Source: an uncultured Gammaproteobacteria bacterium
GTDB taxonomy: Bacteria; Pseudomonadota; Gammaproteobacteria; Pseudomonadales; Pseudohongiellaceae
Direction of reading: 5' to 3'
DNA length: 23,342 nucleotides
Assembly: GCA_937898685.1 (NCBI GenBank)
Contig: CALEJT010000060.1
Coordinates: 1 to 23,342 of the forward strand
Both the position numbers and the translations under genes were made by a program. Under the pieces are notes generated by a model. The model was not told where the DNA came from. It searched no databases and worked only from the letters and a program-made list of their open reading frames with translations. The stretch's first letter is position 1, and each line of letters opens with the position of its first letter. Below, one piece after another: positions 21,386 through 23,342 of the stretch.

Positions 21386-23215
21386 GTGATCGAGAAAATT
21401 CGCAACATCGCCATCATCGCGCACGTCGATCATGGCAAGACCACACTTGTCGACAAACTGCTGCAGCAATCCGGCACGCTGGATACGCGCGGCAAGACCG
21501 AAGAACGCGTGATGGACTCCAACGACCAGGAGAAGGAACGCGGCATCACGATTCTGGCCAAGAACACCGCCGTACGTTGGAAGGACTATCGCATCAACAT
21601 CGTCGACACGCCTGGCCACGCCGACTTCGGCGGCGAAGTGGAACGCGTGTTGTCGATGGTCGACAGCGTGTTGTTGCTGGTCGATGCCTTCGACGGTCCG
21701 ATGCCGCAGACGCGCTTCGTGACGCAGAAAGCCTTCGCCCGTGGCCTCAAGCCCATCGTGGTGATCAACAAGGTCGACCGCGAAGGTGCGCGCCCCGACT
21801 GGGTGCTCAACGAAGTATTCGATCTGTTCGTACGTCTCGGGGCCACCGAAGAACAGCTCGACTTTCCCGTCATCTACGCTTCAGCCCTGCTCGGCAAGGC
21901 CGGCCTCGACCCCGACAATCTCGACGACAATATGGAATCGCTGTTCCAGCTCGTGGTCGAAAAGGTGTCGCCGCCGCAGGTCGACGTCGATGGTCCGCTG
22001 CAGATGCAGATCAGCGCGCTCGACTACTCCTCTTATCTCGGCGTGATCGGTGTGGGCCGCGTGACGCGCGGCAAGGTGAAAGTGAACATGCCGGTGGTGA
22101 TCCTCGACCGTGAAGGCAAGAGTCGCCGTGGCAAGATCGGTCTGGTGAAAACCTACATGGGTCTCGAGCGCGTCGATGCGCAGGAGGCCACTGCCGGCGA
22201 CATCATCTGCATCACCGGCATCGAAGATCTGCACATCTCCGACACCATCTGTGATCCCGAACATCCCGAAGCTCTGCCACCGCTGACGGTGGACGAACCC
22301 ACCGTGACCATGACCTTCCAGGTGAACGATTCACCCTTCGCCGGTCAGGACGGTAAATACGTCACCAGCCGCAACATCAAGGAACGTCTCGAGCGTGAGT
22401 TGATCCACAACGTGGCGCTGCGCGTCGAGCCCGGCGAAAGCGCCGACAAATTCAAGGTCTCCGGTCGTGGCGAGCTGCATCTATCGGTGCTGATCGAAAC
22501 CATGCGTCGCGAAGGCTTCGAACTTGCGGTATCGCGTCCGCAGGTGATCACCAAGGAAATCGATGGTGTGATGATGGAGCCCTATGAATCGCTCGTGATC
22601 GACATCGACGAAGAGCACCAGGGCGCCGTGATCGAAGAGCTGGGACGTCGCAAGGCCGAGATGCAGGAAATGACCGTGGATGGCAAAGGCCGCACGCGTC
22701 TGACCTTCATCATCCCGACGCGTGGCCTGATCGGTTTTCGTACGCAGTTCATGGGCCTGACCTCGGGCTCCGGTGTACTGACCCACGTGTTCGATCACTT
22801 CGGTCCGATGAAGCCGGGTGTGATCGGTTCGCGCATCAATGGTGTGTTGATCTCCAACACCAAGGGCAAGGCATTGGCCTATGCGCTGTTCTCGCTGCAG
22901 GAGCGCGGTCGTCTCTTCATCCACCCGAACACGGAAGTGTATGAAGGCATGATCATCGGTTTGCACAGCCGCGAGAACGATCTCGTGGTGAACCCGACCA
23001 AGGCCAAGCAGCTCACCAACATCCGTGCAGCCGGCAGCGACGAGAACATCATTCTCACGCCGCCGATCCGTCACAGCCTCGAGCAGGCGATGGAGTTCAT
23101 CGATACCGACGAACTGGTGGAAATCACGCCGAACCACATTCGTCTGCGCAAGCAGTACCTGACGGAGAACGAGCGCAAGCGTCACGCACGTGGCAGCGAA
23201 GCGCGCGGCGTGTAA
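21386..23215 (+). CDS. typA: Ribosome-binding GTPase TypA/BipA
   Basis: This 609-residue translational GTPase is almost the same length as E. coli BipA (607). The GTP-binding domain has AHVDHGKT (12-19), DTPGH (74-78) and NKVD (128-131). It is followed by a beta-barrel, two EF-G-like domains (including GRGELHLSVLIETMRREGFE and GRRKAEMQEM, family motifs) and the BipA-specific C-terminal domain (GLHSRENDLVVNPTK and the HIRLRKQYL end). It assists 50S assembly and stress or cold growth. The start is GTG 21386, with AGG about 10 bases upstream. A strong terminator follows the gene. Confidence 0.97.
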   Translation: MIEKIRNIAIIAHVDHGKTTLVDKLLQQSGTLDTRGKTEERVMDSNDQEKERGITILAKNTAVRWKDYRINIVDTPGHADFGGEVERVLSMVDSVLLLVDAFDGPMPQTRFVTQKAFARGLKPIVVINKVDREGARPDWVLNEVFDLFVRLGATEEQLDFPVIYASALLGKAGLDPDNLDDNMESLFQLVVEKVSPPQVDVDGPLQMQISALDYSSYLGVIGVGRVTRGKVKVNMPVVILDREGKSRRGKIGLVKTYMGLERVDAQEATAGDIICITGIEDLHISDTICDPEHPEALPPLTVDEPTVTMTFQVNDSPFAGQDGKYVTSRNIKERLERELIHNVALRVEPGESADKFKVSGRGELHLSVLIETMRREGFELAVSRPQVITKEIDGVMMEPYESLVIDIDEEHQGAVIEELGRRKAEMQEMTVDGKGRTRLTFIIPTRGLIGFRTQFMGLTSGSGVLTHVFDHFGPMKPGVIGSRINGVLISNTKGKALAYALFSLQERGRLFIHPNTEVYEGMIIGLHSRENDLVVNPTKAKQLTNIRAAGSDENIILTPPIRHSLEQAMEFIDTDELVEITPNHIRLRKQYLTENERKRHARGSEARGV

Positions 23216-23271
23216 GTCCAGGAGCATTCATCTCTTGCGTCGCGGGAGGTGAAATCCGTTCGACGTAAAGC

Positions 23272-23304
23272 AAAGCCCCGGCCCTTCGTGACCGGGGCTT
23301 TTTT
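23272..23304 (+). terminator. Intrinsic terminator of typA
   Basis: AAAGCCCCGG (23272-23281) and CCGGGGCTTT (23292-23301) form an exact 10-bp stem with a 10-base loop, running directly into T residues to 23304. It begins 56 bases after the typA stop. The A-run at its left makes it usable from both sides. Confidence 0.93.
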
Positions 23305-23330
23305 GTGCGCGAACGGGGGAGGCAGCGACC

Positions 23331-23342
23331 ATGAAGTTTCCG
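23331..23342 (+). CDS. Possible start of next gene, cut by window
   Basis: ATG at 23331 is preceded by GGGGGAGG (23315-23322) at an 8-base distance, a strong ribosome site. Only four codons (MKFP) lie in the window, so nothing can be said about the product. Confidence 0.4.

Noticed and set aside
1..23342. A novel multi-gene defence or biosynthetic system
   Set aside because: No nuclease, helicase, reverse transcriptase, toxin-antitoxin pair, NRPS/PKS or other recognisable effector set is present; the only candidates are the two unidentified membrane proteins at 358-1458.

Overview
The window is chromosomal DNA from a gammaproteobacterium of moderately high GC. The right part (about 9.1-23.2 kb) is a conserved core block: ctpA, envC, gpmI, a yibN-type rhodanese gene, secB, trmL, ntrC, ntrB, glnA, thiI and typA. 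This order is the one known from Pseudomonas and is partly shared with E. coli. The genus cannot be fixed from the sequence alone.

The left part (1 to about 9.1 kb) reads almost entirely on the + strand and holds small accessory genes. After a gene-free start with direct repeats (1-357) come two unrecognised membrane proteins. They are followed by a stand-alone OmdA/YdeI-type domain, an RBBP9/YdeN-like serine hydrolase, an NTF2-like protein, a GFA-family zinc protein, a three-helix membrane protein, a GrpB-family protein, a YciI/DGPF protein with a small conserved partner, and a YjaB-like acetyltransferase. A compact unit then encodes a lipoprotein, TspO, YccF and a small internally duplicated helical protein, and ends at a good terminator. 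A DUF488 gene closes this half and faces ctpA.

On the - strand, gpmI, envC and ctpA form a glycolysis/cell-envelope unit. A divergent promoter region separates gpmI from the + strand pair yibN-secB (rhodanese and export chaperone), which ends at an intrinsic terminator. trmL, ntrC, ntrB and glnA all lie on the - strand.

The best regulatory content is the nitrogen-control locus. glnA and ntrBC each have a sigma-54-type -24/-12 element, and each has an NtrC-type palindrome centred exactly 71 bp upstream of the element's outer edge. glnA has a second palindrome 30 bp further out, close to the start of divergent thiI. A strong terminator separates glnA from ntrBC. typA follows thiI on the + strand, ends at a strong terminator, and the first codons of another gene may lie at the right edge.

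I found no rRNA, tRNA, CRISPR array, complete insertion sequence, prophage or convincing new defence system. The most original observations are the matched sigma-54/NtrC geometry, the gap-free internal duplication in the protein at 8114-8485, and the unidentified membrane-protein pair at 358-1458.
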